Shown: piece after piece, positions 42,902 to 52,290 of the stretch | Numbering within the stretch: position 1 is the stretch's first letter | How the letters are laid out: each line of letters begins with the position of its first letter | NCBI RefSeq assembly: GCF_902830275.1 | Contig: NZ_CADESW010000020.1 | Location: forward strand, 88,868-152,867 | Length of the DNA stretch: 64,000 nt | Source of the DNA: Burkholderia stagnalis | GTDB lineage: Bacteria > Pseudomonadota > Gammaproteobacteria > Burkholderiales > Burkholderiaceae | Direction of reading: 5' to 3' | Notes under the pieces: generated by a model | Told to the model about the DNA's origin: nothing | Database searches by the model: none | The model's input: the letters and a program-made list of their open reading frames with translations, nothing else | Program-made: the position numbers and the translations under genes

Positions 42902-43735
42902 ATGAACGCCTCAACCACCGAAGCCGGCAAACCGTTCCGCCGCCTGCTGCTGACGGGCGCGGCCGGCAACCTCGGCTGCCAGCTGCGCGGCGCGCTCGCC
43001 GGCTGGGCCGACATCGTGCGCGTCAGCGACGTCGCGCCGCTGGGCGACGCGGCCGCGCACGAGGAAGTGCGCGGCGTCGACCTCGCGGACCGGCAAGCGG
43101 TGATGGCGCTCGTCGACGGCGTCGACGCCATCGTGCATTTCGGCGGCATTTCGGTCGACGCGCCGTTCGACGACCTGCTCGAAGCGAACATCCGCGGCAC
43201 CTACAACCTGTACGAAGCGGCGCGCAGGCATGGCGTGAAGCGGATCGTGTTCGCGAGCTCGAACCACGCGATCGGGTTTCATCCGGTGACGGAGGTGCTC
43301 GACGCCGATTCGCCGCAGCGTCCGGACAGCCTGTACGGCGTGACGAAATGCTTCGGCGAGGCGCTGTCGCGCTACTACTTCGACCGCTTCGGCATCGAGA
43401 CGGTGTGCGTGCGGATCGGCTCGTCGTTCGAGGCGCCGAAGAACCCGCGCATGCTCGTCACCTATCTCAGCTATCGCGACCTGATCGAGCTCGTGCGCTG
43501 CTCGCTGCTGACGAACCGTGTCGGGCACGTGGTCGTCTACGGCATGTCGGACAACCCGGTGAAGTGGTGGGACAACACCAAGGCGGGCTTCCTCGGCTTC
43601 CGCCCGCGCGACAGCTCCGAGCCGTTCGCCGGGCGCTTCCCGCTCACCGCGCCCACCGCGGACTACGACGATCCGGCGCAGCGCTACCAGGGCGGGGGCT
43701 TCGTGCTCGGCGAGCCGATGGAGCGGCGCGAATAA
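42902..43735 (+). CDS. udh: Uronate dehydrogenase
   Basis: A 277-residue extended-SDR enzyme that oxidises galacturonate or glucuronate to the aldarolactone with NAD. The start is ATG 42902 behind AAGGAG. It has the nucleotide motif LLTGAAGNLGCQLR, the FASSNHAIGFHP segment with the Ser-Ser-Asn typical of Udh, and the catalytic Y-x-x-x-K as LYGVTK. The ending KWWDNTKAGFLGFRPRDSSEPF is also distinctive. A perfect LacI palindrome lies in its promoter. Confidence 0.92.
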   Translation: MNASTTEAGKPFRRLLLTGAAGNLGCQLRGALAGWADIVRVSDVAPLGDAAAHEEVRGVDLADRQAVMALVDGVDAIVHFGGISVDAPFDDLLEANIRGTYNLYEAARRHGVKRIVFASSNHAIGFHPVTEVLDADSPQRPDSLYGVTKCFGEALSRYYFDRFGIETVCVRIGSSFEAPKNPRMLVTYLSYRDLIELVRCSLLTNRVGHVVVYGMSDNPVKWWDNTKAGFLGFRPRDSSEPFAGRFPLTAPTADYDDPAQRYQGGGFVLGEPMERRE

Positions 43736-43844
43736 GTGCTTCGGAGAACGGAACGGCTTGGCGGTCCCACTCGCCGATCGCGGTTTCGATGATCGACATG
43801 CATCGTTTCACAGCCGCGGGCGGTCGACGGGGCGGCCGCTTGCT

Positions 43845-44756
43845 TCAAACCCCCGACGCATGAAACCCCGGCAGCTTCGGAATGCGCTCGGCCATGAACT
43901 GCAGGAACACGCGCGCCCTCAGCGGCGGGTAGCGGCGCGACGGCGTGATCAGGTGAACCGAATGCGGCGGGATCGTCCACTTGGGAAGCACCCTGATCAG
44001 CCGCCCCGCATCGATCAGGTCCTGCACGACCCACGCCGGCGCACTGCCCAGGCCGATGCCCGCGAGATAGCATTCGCGCAGCGCGACCGAGTTGTTGACG
44101 CGGTAGCGCCCGTTGGTCGGGACGACGATGGTCTCGGCGCCTTTGCTGAGTTCGAGCTGCGCGCCGACGGCGGCGCGCGCATAGCCGACGAACGGATGCC
44201 TGGGCAAGTCTTCCGGCCTGCGGATGCGCGGCGCGCGCTTCAGGTAGCCGGGCGTCGCGACCAGCACGCGCGGCGACCACGCGACATTGCGGGCCACGGC
44301 ATCCGGGGGAAGGGCGTTGCCGATGCGGATCGCGGCGTCGATGCCTTCCTCGACGAGGTCGATGATGCGATCGGTCAGGTTCAGCTCGACCTCGATCTCC
44401 GGATACTGCGCCAGGAATTCGAGCACGAGCGCATTGAGGCACAGCTCGCCGAGCCCCGTCGGCGCGCTGACCGTCAGCTTGCCGACCGGCCGCTGCGCCT
44501 GGCCGCGCACGTCGGCGACGGCGTCGGCATAGGTTTCGAGCATCTGCTTGCAGCGCTCGTAAAAGCGCCGGCCCTCGTCGGTTGGCGTCAGGCTCGTGGT
44601 GGTCCGTTGCAGCAGCCGCACGCCGAGGTGCTTCTCCATCGCGGAGACGGCCTTGCTCATCGTCGGCTGACCGATCTTTTCTTCTCGGGCAACCGCCGAG
44701 AAGCTGCCCAGCTCGACGGCGCGCGTGTAGAGCCACATCGATTGAAGTGAATCCAA
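43845..44756 (-). CDS. LysR family transcriptional regulator
   Basis: A 303-residue LysR protein. I chose the TTG at 44756 because homologues usually begin M-D-x-L-Q-S-M and a GGGGA site precedes it; ATGs at 44738, 44798 and 44816 are alternatives. The HTH is GSFSAVAREEKIGQPTMSKAVSAMEKHLGVRLLQRTTTSLTPT, the CrgA-like type. An ATTCC-N5-GGAAT dyad lies at 44760-44774. It is divergent from the SDR gene, its probable target. Confidence 0.9.
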   Translation of the reverse strand: MDSLQSMWLYTRAVELGSFSAVAREEKIGQPTMSKAVSAMEKHLGVRLLQRTTTSLTPTDEGRRFYERCKQMLETYADAVADVRGQAQRPVGKLTVSAPTGLGELCLNALVLEFLAQYPEIEVELNLTDRIIDLVEEGIDAAIRIGNALPPDAVARNVAWSPRVLVATPGYLKRAPRIRRPEDLPRHPFVGYARAAVGAQLELSKGAETIVVPTNGRYRVNNSVALRECYLAGIGLGSAPAWVVQDLIDAGRLIRVLPKWTIPPHSVHLITPSRRYPPLRARVFLQFMAERIPKLPGFHASGV

Positions 44757-44859
44757 GTCATTCCCCAGTGGAATAGGCTGTATGCGATTTTCGCGCATTC
44801 CATCCAGGATTGGCATGACGTAACGTTGCCTCACCTTCACTTCTTTCGACGGGAACACC

Positions 44860-45594
44860 ATGCAATCAGCCACGCAATCGCCGCTCGGCGGCGCACACGT
44901 CGTCGTGTTCGGCGGAAGCTCGGGAATCGGCCTGGCGGCAGCGGCGGCGGCAAAAGCGCGCGGCGCCGACCTCACGCTCGTCGGCCGGACCCCCGCGAAA
45001 CTCGAAGCCGCCGCACGAGCGATCGGCGGCGCGCGCACGGCGGTGGCCGACATCGTCGACCGGCAAGCGGTCGCCGCAGTGTTCGCCGGGATGACCCGCG
45101 TCGATCATCTGGTCATTACCGCGGGCAGCTTCATTGCCGGCAAGCTGGCGGATACCGATGCCGATCAATTGCTGGCCGCGCTGCACGAGCGCATCGCCGG
45201 GCCGATCCATGCGATCAAGGCTGCGTTGCCGCTGATGCCGCCCACGGCGTCGATCGTGCTGACGAGCGGGCAGCTCGCCGATCGTCCGTCGGGGCACGGC
45301 ACGTCGGTCATCGCGGCCGCGGTGCGCGGCGTCGAGGCATTCGCGCGATCGCTCGCGCTCGAACTCCGGCCGATCCGCGTCAACGTCGTGTCGCCGGGGC
45401 TCGTGGATACGCCGCTGTTCGACGCGTTCGGCGCGGACACGCGCGCCGCGCTCTTCGCCGACGCGGCGGCCACGCTGCCGGGCGGCCGGGTCGGGCACGC
45501 GGACGAAGTGGGCGAGGCGATCGCGTTCCTGCTCGGCAACCGCTATACGAATGCCGAGATCCTGCACGTCGACGGGGGCGGGCGCTTCGCCTGA
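44860..45594 (+). CDS. Atypical short-chain dehydrogenase (catalytic Tyr/Lys missing)
   Basis: A 244-residue SDR-fold protein. The cofactor loop VVVFGGSSGIGLAAAA and the ending ILHVDGGGRFA are normal. However, the segment where Y-x-x-x-K should sit reads GTSVIAAAVRGVEAF, with Ile and Val at the Tyr and Lys positions, while the following RVNVVSPGLVDTPL is intact. It may have another mechanism or be a non-catalytic binder. It is divergent from a CrgA-like LysR regulator. Confidence 0.85.
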   Translation: MQSATQSPLGGAHVVVFGGSSGIGLAAAAAAKARGADLTLVGRTPAKLEAAARAIGGARTAVADIVDRQAVAAVFAGMTRVDHLVITAGSFIAGKLADTDADQLLAALHERIAGPIHAIKAALPLMPPTASIVLTSGQLADRPSGHGTSVIAAAVRGVEAFARSLALELRPIRVNVVSPGLVDTPLFDAFGADTRAALFADAAATLPGGRVGHADEVGEAIAFLLGNRYTNAEILHVDGGGRFA

Positions 45595-45625
45595 CGACGA
45601 CGCACGCAGCGCGGCGCGGCGGACG

Positions 45626-46300
45626 TCATGCCGACGCCGTCGCGGCCTCCGCGCGCGCGTGCCACTGCCGCACGTAATCGGGCGTGCCGGCCGGCGCGGC
45701 GTCCGCGATCGGCGCCTGCGGTTGCAGCGCCAGCGGCAGCACGCCGGCCCAGACGGGCAACGCCAGGTCGGATTCGGCGTCCTCCGGGCCGCCGGTGCGG
45801 ACCTTGCACGCGGCTTCCGCGAGCGCGATGCGCAGCACGGTGGTCGCCGCGAGTTCGTTGACGCTGCCGGCGCGCACTTCGCGCGAGCGCCCCGGCGCGA
45901 GGCGTTCCATGAACGTGTCGAGCGCCGCGGCCTTGGCGGGGCCCTCAACCGCTTCGAACGCGCCGTAGATCACCGCCGATCGATAGTTCATCGAATGTTC
46001 GAACGCCGAGCGCGCGAGCACGAGCCCGTCGAGGTGGGTGATCGCGACGCAGACCTGCGCGCCGGTGGCCGCCAGCTTCAGCATGCGGCTGCCGTTGGAG
46101 CCGTGGATGTACAGATGATCGCCTTCGCGCCAGCACGCGGTGGGGATGCAGTGCGCGCCGAGCTCGTCGGCGAAGGCAATGTGGCACAGGTAGGCCGCGT
46201 CGACGATCGAATCGAGCGTCGCGCGATCGTAGTGGCCGAGGTGCGCGACGCGGCGGATGCGGGTGCGCGCGGAGGGCGGGGGCGTGTCGACGGTGGTCAT
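45626..46300 (-). CDS. Pyridoxamine 5'-phosphate oxidase-like FMN-binding protein
   Basis: A 224-residue split-barrel protein starting at ATG 46300. It shows LDSIVDAAYLCHIAFADELGAHCIPTACWREGDHLYIHGSNGSRMLK, the FMN-binding flavin_redux/PNPOx-like pattern of the group often annotated as nitroimidazole-resistance or PPOX-class proteins. The C-terminal half is specific to this subgroup. The physiological substrate is unknown. It is convergent with the SDR gene. Confidence 0.88.
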   Translation of the reverse strand: MTTVDTPPPSARTRIRRVAHLGHYDRATLDSIVDAAYLCHIAFADELGAHCIPTACWREGDHLYIHGSNGSRMLKLAATGAQVCVAITHLDGLVLARSAFEHSMNYRSAVIYGAFEAVEGPAKAAALDTFMERLAPGRSREVRAGSVNELAATTVLRIALAEAACKVRTGGPEDAESDLALPVWAGVLPLALQPQAPIADAAPAGTPDYVRQWHARAEAATASA

Positions 46301-46970
46301 GGCGGGTTCCGGTGTGCTCGTTCGTGAAGCGGCACACGATAGGGCAGTCGTGGCACTATTTGTAGACCCAGGAATCATGTGAATGTTGGAGCCACGACGG
46401 ACCTTGGCGTGGCCCGCTGATATCGCAGCGCGTGCCGTTAAGCGCTTCAGACACGTATCGCGGCGTGCCCGATCGCGGTGCCCGTGTTCAACGACGAAGC
46501 ACTGTCGACATGCCGATGTTTCCGCGATGAAACGTCACTGAAAACGCGCCCGCGCATGCCGCGCAAATTTACCCGAAACCGGCTTGTAAATCGGAAAATC
46601 GCCGCCTAGGATACAGCGCACAAAATCCCCAAAAACGCGACGCCGCCGCCCATCGCGACCCGCTCGCGCATCGCCGCTCAAGCGTCACGACGAGACCTTG
46701 CTCGCGACGATCGATACCGACTTCGAGCACACGTTCCTGATGTGCGATCCGTCGCCGGGCCAGTGCGACGGACCTTTCATGCCGCTTCGCCTCGCGCCGG
46801 GCCGTGCCCGTCCGGTGCGCTTTGCGCGCGGCACGCTGTGGTACGGACGATCTCCGGGGGGGCGTCACCAACGATCCTGGTAGGGATACGCACGGGCTTC
46901 CGGTCTGAATCGGCAGCGCCGGGCTGGCGTGCGATCCGCGTCGAATCTCTCGCATAGAAACAGGTGGACC
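46301..46970. other. Long gap with a coding-like stretch
   Basis: About 670 bases. Between about 46671 and 46800 one plus-strand frame shows host-like G/C third positions and reads HDETLLATIDTDFEHTFLM, but has no start and no family I know. It could be a remnant gene. The rest looks non-coding and contains the promoter of the GH114-like gene. Confidence 0.35.
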
Positions 46971-47849
46971 ATGAACAGGAAACTGGCAATGGCGAAGGCC
47001 TATTCCGCAGCCATGCTGATCGGTGCTTGCATGGCTGTGGCGTCCCAGTCGGCATCGGCTGCCGACTGGCCGCCGACGCTCGATCCGAACCCGGCGGTGC
47101 AGCCGCCGAAATGGGACTGGCAGCTTGCCGTGCCCATCGTCGTGAATCCCGATACGACCATCCGGATCTACGACATCGACATGTTCGAGAACGAGCACAG
47201 CGGCGCTGTGCAGACGCTGCACGGCAAGGGGTACCACGTGATCTGCTACCTCGACGTCGGCTCCTGGGAGAACTGGCGCGACGATGCCGCGCAGTTCCCC
47301 ACCAGCATTCTCGGCAACACCTACTCGGGCTTCCATGACGAAAGGTGGCTCGACGTCCGCGGCGTCAATCCGGCGAAATCGACCACCGGCACGGCGCTCG
47401 CGACGATCCTCGGCGCCCGTTTCGACCGCGCGAAGAACATGGGATGCGACGCGATCGAGCCCGACAACATCGACGGCTACGACACGACCGCGCACGGCTC
47501 GACCGGCTTCCCGCTCACGTATGCGGACCAGATCTACTTCAACCTGTGGGTGGCGGCGCAGGTGCACGGCCGCGGGATGCTGGTCGGGCTCAAGAACGAC
47601 ATCAACCAGGCGCACGACGCGCAGATCTACAACGCGTTCGATTTCGTGGTGAGCGAGCAGTGCGTCCAGTACAACGAATGCGGCTTCTTCTCGAACTTCC
47701 TCGCGCTGAACAAGCCGGTGTTCGAAGCCGAGTACAAGCTCGCGCTCGCGAAGATGTGCCCGGTGGCCAAGGCGAACCGGCTCAGCTCGATCAAGAAGCG
47801 TCCGGCGCTCAATTCGAGCCGGGAGGATTGCAGCGCGTACTACCCGTGA
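46971..47849 (+). CDS. GH114-like secreted endo-alpha-1,4-polygalactosaminidase family protein
   Basis: A 292-residue exported protein starting at ATG 46971 with an AGGTGG site. A signal peptide (AAMLIGACMAVASQSASA) is followed by a TIM-barrel GH114 domain: GYHVICYLDVGSWENWRDD, WLDVRG, MGCDAIEPDNIDGYD (acidic pair) and LLVGLKND-like GMLVGLKNDIN, FVVSEQCVQYNEC. Members attack galactosamine-rich polymers such as Pel-type exopolysaccharide or fungal polymer. It ends at a hairpin. Confidence 0.85.
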   Translation: MNRKLAMAKAYSAAMLIGACMAVASQSASAADWPPTLDPNPAVQPPKWDWQLAVPIVVNPDTTIRIYDIDMFENEHSGAVQTLHGKGYHVICYLDVGSWENWRDDAAQFPTSILGNTYSGFHDERWLDVRGVNPAKSTTGTALATILGARFDRAKNMGCDAIEPDNIDGYDTTAHGSTGFPLTYADQIYFNLWVAAQVHGRGMLVGLKNDINQAHDAQIYNAFDFVVSEQCVQYNECGFFSNFLALNKPVFEAEYKLALAKMCPVAKANRLSSIKKRPALNSSREDCSAYYP

Positions 47850-47855
47850 CGTACC

Positions 47856-47878
47856 GGCGGCGGGCCGCGCCCGCCGCC
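47856..47878. terminator. GC-rich bidirectional terminator hairpin
   Basis: A perfect 10-bp stem, GGCGGCGGGC / GCCCGCCGCC, with a three-base loop sits in the 39-base gap between the convergent GH114-like and GapN-like genes. Confidence 0.65.
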
Positions 47879-47888
47879 CCATCCCGCC

Positions 47889-49517
47889 TCAGAAAATGAA
47901 GCCGGTGTTCACGAACTTCGAATGATGATCCGACACGATCGCATCGAGCAGCTGCTTGCTGCCGTCGGTCTGCTTCGCTGCGACCATCGAGCGGATCGAG
48001 AACGCGCGCAGCGCATCACTCACCGACAGCGTGCCTTCCGCCGAATCCTTGCGGCCCGCGAACGGGAACACGTCGGGCCCGCGCTGGCACTGGCAGTTGA
48101 TGTTCACGCGGCACACCTGGTTCACGAGCGGATCGACGAGCGCGCCGATCTGCGCCGGGTCGGAACCGAAGATGCTGACCTGCTGGCCGTGGTCCGACGT
48201 CGTCACGTAGTCGAGCGCGGTGTCGATGTCGTCGAACGGCGCGACCGGAATGATCGGCCCGAACTGCTCCTCGCGGTACAGCTTCATCCCCTCCGACACC
48301 GGATACACGACGGCCGGATAGAACAGCGTCTTGCTGAACACGCCGCCGGAGTCGTTCACGACCTGTGCGCCCAGCGCCTTCGCATCGTCGATCGCGTCGG
48401 TCATGTAAGCGGTGCGGTGCATGCCCGGCAGCGGCGTGATGCCGACGCCCTTCTCCCACGGCATGCCGATCTTCATCTGCGCGAGCGCGGCCGTGAAGCG
48501 CTTCAGGAATTCGTCGACGATCGAGCGGTGCACGAGCAGCATCTTCAGCGCGGTGCAGCGCTGCCCGTTGAACGACAGCGCGCCGAGCAGGCATTCCTTG
48601 ACGGTCAGGTCGAGATCCGCGTCGGGCAGCACGATCGCCGCATTCTTCGCGTCGAGCCCGAGGATCGCGCGCAGCCGGTGCGACTTCGGGTGCTGCTTCT
48701 TCAGGTGATCGGCCACCTTGCTCGACCCGATCAGCGCGAGCACGTTGATCTTGCCCGATGCGAGCATGTGCGGCACGACCACCGCGCCCGGCGCGTAGAT
48801 CGTGTTGATCACGCCCTTCGGGAACGCGTCGCGGAACGCCTCGAGCAGCGGCTCGAACAGCAGCGTGCCGTACTGGGGCGGCTTGAACACGACGGTGTTG
48901 CCCATCAGCAGCGCGGGGATCAGCGTCGCGAAGGTCTCGTTCAGCGGGTAGTTGTACGGCCCCATGCACAGCACGACGCCGAGCGGCGTGCGGCGGATCT
49001 GCCCGATCGTGCCCTCGGCGATCACGAAGCGCGAGTTCGCGTTGTCGAGCTCCTTCAGCGCGTCGATCGTCTGCAGCATGTACGTGACGGTGCGGTCGAA
49101 CTCCTTCTGCGAATCGGCGAGGCTCTTGCCGATCTCCCACATGATCAGGTTCACGACCAGCTCGCGCTGCGCGACCATCCGCTTGATGAAATCCTGCATG
49201 CACGCGATGCGCTGCTCGACCTTCATCGTCGGCCACTCGCCGCGGCCGGCGTCGTACGCGCGCACGGCGGCGTCGAGCGCCGCGTCGCTCTCCGGCTCGC
49301 CCATCACCGGGTAGCTGCCGATCTCGAGCTGCTCGACGCTGCCGTCGGGCCGGCGCACGCACACCGGCGACAGCACGGTCTTGCTCGCGCCGTCCCACGG
49401 TTTCAGTTCGCCGTCCACGAGCGACACGCGCTGGTGGATCGGGGCGTTCAGCCGAACGTCGGCGGGGATGTCTTCGAGGGCGGGAAACAGCTGCTGCAGG
49501 GAGGCGGAATCGGGCAT
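47889..49517 (-). CDS. NADP-dependent glyceraldehyde-3-phosphate dehydrogenase (GapN-like ALDH)
   Basis: A 542-residue aldehyde dehydrogenase superfamily protein. Motifs are GPYNYPLNETFATLIPALLMGNTVVFKPP, IGSSKVADHLKK, LGLDAKNAAIVLPDADLDLTV and FNGQRCTALKMLL with the catalytic Cys. It is longer than typical ALDHs and matches the non-phosphorylating GAPDH-like group, which makes 3-phosphoglycerate and NADPH. The divergent LysR gene at 50081 is about 560 bases away. Another aldehyde substrate is possible. Confidence 0.85.
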   Translation of the reverse strand: MPDSASLQQLFPALEDIPADVRLNAPIHQRVSLVDGELKPWDGASKTVLSPVCVRRPDGSVEQLEIGSYPVMGEPESDAALDAAVRAYDAGRGEWPTMKVEQRIACMQDFIKRMVAQRELVVNLIMWEIGKSLADSQKEFDRTVTYMLQTIDALKELDNANSRFVIAEGTIGQIRRTPLGVVLCMGPYNYPLNETFATLIPALLMGNTVVFKPPQYGTLLFEPLLEAFRDAFPKGVINTIYAPGAVVVPHMLASGKINVLALIGSSKVADHLKKQHPKSHRLRAILGLDAKNAAIVLPDADLDLTVKECLLGALSFNGQRCTALKMLLVHRSIVDEFLKRFTAALAQMKIGMPWEKGVGITPLPGMHRTAYMTDAIDDAKALGAQVVNDSGGVFSKTLFYPAVVYPVSEGMKLYREEQFGPIIPVAPFDDIDTALDYVTTSDHGQQVSIFGSDPAQIGALVDPLVNQVCRVNINCQCQRGPDVFPFAGRKDSAEGTLSVSDALRAFSIRSMVAAKQTDGSKQLLDAIVSDHHSKFVNTGFIF

Positions 49518-50080
49518 GACGGTCTCGCTTGACTGGGTGTCCGTGATGGACGGGCGATGCGGAATCCTAGGCTGGACGATCCTCGATCCTGAATCGCCAT
49601 CATGACGCGCGCGCGACCAGGCGTCACGCGCAGTGCCGGCGAAACCGGAATGGAACCAGTTCCATTAAACCGGAACGCCGGACCGAATGCAATCGCCGGA
49701 ACGGGTGGCCCGACTCCGGGCAGTCACGCAGCTGTGCTCCTGAAGGCACGTGCGGCCATCCGGGACTTTCGATCCATCGTGCAGCCGGAGCCCGGCTCAA
49801 GGCGGTCTTGACGAGGGGGATCGCACGACGTGGCGGAATCGGACCGGGTCGGGTGCGCCGATGCCTGTCGCAAACGTTTTACTTTGCGCGGATTAGGCAG
49901 ATAATCGACACGCGCGACAGCGCCAACAATAACGACGCGGACCTGAGAGCTTACGAGGATCAAGCATAAAAACATCCGCCACGATGCCCGTACCGGGTCT
50001 GGCGGGCCGGTGCGCCGGGCCGGAGCGATCCGGTCCGGCGCGTGCCGGACGCGCGGCGGTGGCGGCGGCCTGCCCGCCTG
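49518..50080. other. Intergenic region with one palindrome
   Basis: No gene is convincing in these 560 bases. A perfect 8-bp inverted repeat, AATGGAAC / GTTCCATT with a two-base centre, lies at 49649-49666 and may be an operator. Confidence 0.45.
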
Positions 50081-51034
50081 TCACTCGACGTCGTCGTCGT
50101 CGATGTATCCGTTCCCGTCTTCCAACCCGTCCGGCCCCGGCGCCGCATACGCGCTCGCCTGCTCCAACAGCCACGCCCTGAACAGCTCCAGCGGCTTGCT
50201 GTGGCTGAATTCCGTCGGATACACGAGGTAGTACGCGGAATCCTCGGCCGTCGCCGCGTCGAACGGCACCACCAGGCCGAGCTGCTGCAACTGCCCCTCG
50301 ACGAAGAATTTCGGCACGAGCGCGATGCCGAGCCCGGCCGTGGCGGCGCTGATCAGCATCGTATGCAGCTCGTAGCGCACGCCCTGCATCGTGCGGGTGT
50401 CCTCCACGCCGAGCGTCTCGAACCATTGCGCCCACGCGCCCGGGCGCGTCGTCGAGTGCAGCAGCGGATACGCGAGCAGATCCTGCACGTGCTTCACGGG
50501 CCCGTCGAGCAGCGCCGGCGAGCAGATCGGCACGACTTCCTCGCCGAACAGGTAATCGGACGACGTGCCGGGCCAGGTCGGCTTGCCGTAGTGGATTGCC
50601 GCCTCGAAGTGGGTGTCCTCGAACGAGAACTGGTCGGTGCGGCTGCCCATGTTGACGCGCACGTCGGGCGTGCGGTCGTAGAAGCTCTTGATGCGCGGGA
50701 TCAGCCAGTGCGACGCGAAGGTCGGCAGCACCGCGAGCTCCAGGTAACCGCCGCCGCTGCCGTGCGCGATGATCGACAGCGTGTCGCGGTCGAGCGTTTC
50801 GAGCGCGCGCCGCACCTGCGTGCCGTACAGCTTGCCGGCGCGCGTCAGCACCACGCGCTGCTTCACGCGCGCGAACAGCCGCACGCCGAGGCTCGCTTCG
50901 AGCGTCGCGATCTGCCGCGACACCGCGCTTTCGGTCAGGAACAGCTCCTTGGCCGCGTGCGTGAAGCTCTCGTGGCGCGCGGCGGCTTCGAAGGCCACGA
51001 GCGCGCCCATGTTCGGGATCTTGAATTTGCGCAT
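50081..51034 (-). CDS. LysR family transcriptional regulator (GcvA-like)
   Basis: A 317-residue LysR protein starting at ATG 51034. The N-terminus reads FKIPNMGALVAFEAAARHESFTHAAKELFLTESAVSRQIATLEASLGVRLF, as in GcvA-type regulators. The C-terminus ends in an acidic tail (GYIDDDDVE). It is divergent from hglS-ydiJ (223-base shared region) and so is the likely regulator of 2-oxoadipate catabolism. Confidence 0.92.
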   Translation of the reverse strand: MRKFKIPNMGALVAFEAAARHESFTHAAKELFLTESAVSRQIATLEASLGVRLFARVKQRVVLTRAGKLYGTQVRRALETLDRDTLSIIAHGSGGGYLELAVLPTFASHWLIPRIKSFYDRTPDVRVNMGSRTDQFSFEDTHFEAAIHYGKPTWPGTSSDYLFGEEVVPICSPALLDGPVKHVQDLLAYPLLHSTTRPGAWAQWFETLGVEDTRTMQGVRYELHTMLISAATAGLGIALVPKFFVEGQLQQLGLVVPFDAATAEDSAYYLVYPTEFSHSKPLELFRAWLLEQASAYAAPGPDGLEDGNGYIDDDDVE

Positions 51035-51256
51035 GAAGGTCGATTCGTCTGACGAACGGGCCGGCGCCGCACGGGGCAGGGCGCCCGGCACATCACCGTC
51101 GATAGTTCCAAAAACTCATTACGTGTCAATTTAATCTCGCTTTACGCCGGTCTGCAACCCTTTGAATAATGCATCCCACGCAAGGCCGGCGCCCTTCGGG
51201 CGGCCGGCCGACGAGTTTGCCGGCACCGTTGCCGGCCGGTCCCCCGACGAGAATCC

Positions 51257-52288
51257 ATGATGCGCAACCCGAATATCGAGAGCTTGCTGACGAAGCTGCT
51301 GGGACAGGCGAAAACCGACGCCCTGTTCGCGACCCTGAACATGCCGGCCATTCTCGACGAGTGGGAAGACGGCGTCGTGACCCGCGCGGAAATCGCGCAG
51401 GCGATGAACATGGCGCTGTTCGAGGGGCTGCTCGAGCGTTCGGCGAACGGCCGCGCCTATACGGCCGACGCGATCCGCGACGGCGGCTCGGTGTATTTCG
51501 ACCACGGCGCGCTGCGCACCGTGCGCTGGCCGCACAACGGCGCGCTGCCGCCCGGCGAGGCGGCGTTCACGCGCATCCTGCGCCCGCTCGGCTTCCGCCT
51601 GAACGGCCGCTATCCGCTCGACAAGCTCGGCATGACGGGCCGCGCATACGCGCACGAGGACGCGCCCGACGAGATCGCGCAATTCTTCGTCAGCGAGCTG
51701 CATCCGGAACGCTTCTCGAAGGAATTCCAGCAGGCGGTGACCAACGTGATCGGCACGTCGCGCGACCCGCTGACGCCGGCCGCCGTCGCGCTGCTGTGGG
51801 AAGTCGAGCGCGAAGGCTGGCTGCCGCTCGACGCCGCGCATGAACTGCTGCCGGTGATCGTCGGCGCGTTCGCGCGCCAGCACGACGTGCCGAACGAACT
51901 CGACTACGAGACGCTGCTGCTCGAATCCGCCGAGATGGCGTGGATCGCGACCGAAGGCAACGCGTTCAACCACGCGACCGACCGCGTCGAGGACGTGTTC
52001 AAGCTGTCCGACGACGAGAAGGCGAAGGGCCGGCCGATGAAGCCGGACGTCGAGCGCTCGCGCTCGGGCCGCGTGTTCCAGACCGCATACCGCGCGGACG
52101 TGGTCGCGCGCGAATTCCGCACCCGCGACGGCGGCCTCGTGAAGCGCGACGTGCCCGGTTCGTTCTACGAGTTCATCACGCGCAAGCGCACGTTCGACCA
52201 GGCGCAGCGCCGCTGGGTGACCGACCTGCGCTTCGATGCCGGCAACGCGCAGGGCATCTTCAAGATGACCGCGAACGCCGCGAAGTAA
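51257..52288 (+). CDS. hglS: 2-oxoadipate dioxygenase/decarboxylase (DUF1338)
   Basis: A 343-residue DUF1338/YdcJ-type protein, whose characterised member HglS converts 2-oxoadipate to D-2-hydroxyglutarate in lysine breakdown with iron and O2. Family marks are VYFDHGALRTVRW (metal His), FRLNGRYPLDKLGMTGRAYAH, FFVSELHPERFS with a further His/Glu, and GSFYEFITRK. The next gene, two bases downstream, encodes a D-2-hydroxyglutarate dehydrogenase-like enzyme, the expected following step. Confidence 0.9.
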   Translation: MMRNPNIESLLTKLLGQAKTDALFATLNMPAILDEWEDGVVTRAEIAQAMNMALFEGLLERSANGRAYTADAIRDGGSVYFDHGALRTVRWPHNGALPPGEAAFTRILRPLGFRLNGRYPLDKLGMTGRAYAHEDAPDEIAQFFVSELHPERFSKEFQQAVTNVIGTSRDPLTPAAVALLWEVEREGWLPLDAAHELLPVIVGAFARQHDVPNELDYETLLLESAEMAWIATEGNAFNHATDRVEDVFKLSDDEKAKGRPMKPDVERSRSGRVFQTAYRADVVAREFRTRDGGLVKRDVPGSFYEFITRKRTFDQAQRRWVTDLRFDAGNAQGIFKMTANAAK

Positions 52289-52290
52289 TC

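Noticed and set aside
47922..49532. A long plus-strand frame opposite the GapN-like gene
   Set aside because: Arg/His/Val-rich composition without domains; a mirror of the real gene.
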